Of a DNA stretch of 64,000 bases, positions 63,397 through 64,000 are shown piece after piece (position 1 is the first letter of the stretch; each line of letters begins with the position of its first letter). The notes under the pieces were generated by a model. That model was not told where the DNA came from. It did no database searches and worked only from the letters and a program-made list of their open reading frames with translations. This DNA comes from Streptomyces shenzhenensis (GTDB lineage: Bacteria; Actinomycetota; Actinomycetes; Streptomycetales; Streptomycetaceae): contig NZ_JAJONF010000024.1 in NCBI RefSeq assembly GCF_021462265.1, positions 82,282 to 146,281 on the forward strand. The letters are read 5' to 3'. Made by a program: the position numbers and the translations under genes.

Positions 63397-63945
63397 ATGA
63401 CGACTTCCGCAGCAGCTCCCACTGGATCCGAAGGCGCCATAACCATGGACGGCACCGTGACGGATCGCCTGGTCGACGCCAACCGGACCTACGCGTCCGC
63501 CTTCACCGACCCCGGCATGGACGCCCGGCCCGTGCTGCACGTGGCCGTGGTGGCCTGCATGGATGCCCGCCTGGACCTGCACCAGGCGCTAGGCCTGCAG
63601 CTCGGCGACTGCCACACCATCCGCAACGCCGGCGGCGTGGTCACCGACGACGTGATCCGCTCCCTCACCATCAGCCAGCGCAAGCTCGGCACCCGCAGCA
63701 TCGTGCTGATCCACCACACCGGCTGCGGCCTGGAGGCTCTCACCGAGGAGTTCCGCACCGAGCTGGAGATGGAGGTCGGCCAGCGCCCGGCCTGGGCGGT
63801 GGAGTCCTTCCGGGACGTCGACCAGGACGTCCGGCAGTCCATGCAGCGGGTGCGCACCTCGCCGTTCCTGCTGCACACCGACGACGTACGCGGCTTCGTC
63901 TTCGACGTCCGCACCGGCCTCCTGCGCGAGGTCGACCCGGCCTGA
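63397..63945 (+). CDS. Beta-class carbonic anhydrase-like protein
   Basis: About 182 aa. The zinc ligands of beta-carbonic anhydrase are visible: Cys and the Asp-Arg dyad in VVACMDARLD, then His and Cys in IHHTGCGLE, with HTIRNAGGVVTDDVIRSL between. This short form lacks the long C-terminal dimer extension and resembles the actinobacterial group. It would hydrate CO2 to bicarbonate, but activity is inferred. Start is uncertain: ATGs at 63391, 63397 and 63445 and a TTG at 63376 are in frame. Confidence 0.9.
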   Translation: MTTSAAAPTGSEGAITMDGTVTDRLVDANRTYASAFTDPGMDARPVLHVAVVACMDARLDLHQALGLQLGDCHTIRNAGGVVTDDVIRSLTISQRKLGTRSIVLIHHTGCGLEALTEEFRTELEMEVGQRPAWAVESFRDVDQDVRQSMQRVRTSPFLLHTDDVRGFVFDVRTGLLREVDPA

Positions 63946-64000
63946 CCGGTCCCCGCCCGGCCGCCCGCGAGGCCTCACCCGGCCGAGCGGCCCGACGGCG

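Overview
This is a 64 kb stretch of an actinobacterial, almost certainly Streptomyces, chromosome. The evidence is very high GC, frequent GTG and TTG starts, 4-nt stop/start overlaps and Streptomyces-type interspersed repeats. From memory, the gene order matches the S. coelicolor block from lgt through the trp and his genes, dnaE, phoD, lspA, ileS and divIVA to the dcw cluster. I see no transposase, integrase, CRISPR array, rRNA or tRNA gene, and no segment with foreign-looking base or codon use. The window is core chromosome.

Layout. (1) 1-8960, minus strand: hisI-trpE, three small membrane proteins of unknown role, then trpC-trpM-trpB-trpA, a DsbA-like membrane protein and lgt (cut by the window edge). 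(2) 9043-10087, plus: a TIGR03085-type protein and a VOC protein. (3) 10128-15843, minus: the his operon hisD-hisC-hisB-(54-aa membrane protein)-hisH-priA-ridA-like-hisF, nearly every junction overlapping by 4 nt. PriA (D11, D130) should also supply the missing TrpF activity, which joins the his and trp pathways. (4) 16043-24911: beta-helix membrane protein, helical-repeat protein, LON-domain protein, YbaK, DUF2567 protein, an ABC exporter, an NYN-domain protein and a 58-aa basic protein. (5) 25013-41027: dnaE, DUF2252 protein, 230-aa membrane protein, second DsbA-like protein, phoD, DLH, MscS, SDR, Na+/H+ antiporter, GNAT, rluD, lspA, and a TraR/DksA protein with a histone-like tail. (6) 41331-44758: ileS behind a translational T-box riboswitch. 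Its class I signature is GAHH instead of HXGH. (7) 45087-63031, minus: division and cell-wall cluster rsmH-ftsL-ftsI-murE-murF-mraY-murD-ftsW-murG-ftsQ-ftsZ-pgeF-yggS-sepF-yggT-divIVA. mraZ, murC, ddl and ftsA are absent. (8) 63397-63945, plus: a beta-carbonic anhydrase-like protein.

How the genes work together. Regions 1 and 3 make tryptophan and histidine. Regions 6-8 form the polar-growth and sporulation-septation module: DivIVA for tip growth; FtsZ, SepF, FtsQ, FtsL, FtsW and FtsI for septation; MurD-G and MraY for precursor synthesis. The ftsZ upstream region carries an inverted pair of WhiA-type GACAC motifs.

I found no clearly new multi-gene system. The points most worth a second look are the GXHH IleRS under a translational T-box, TrpM whose C-terminus is encoded by an interspersed repeat, the 54-aa membrane protein coupled to hisH, the three unknown membrane proteins in the trp locus, a possible leader ORF overlapping trpC, and palindromes upstream of hisD and the TraR gene. 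Coordinates were read by eye. Start codons are choices among alternatives and are flagged where doubtful.
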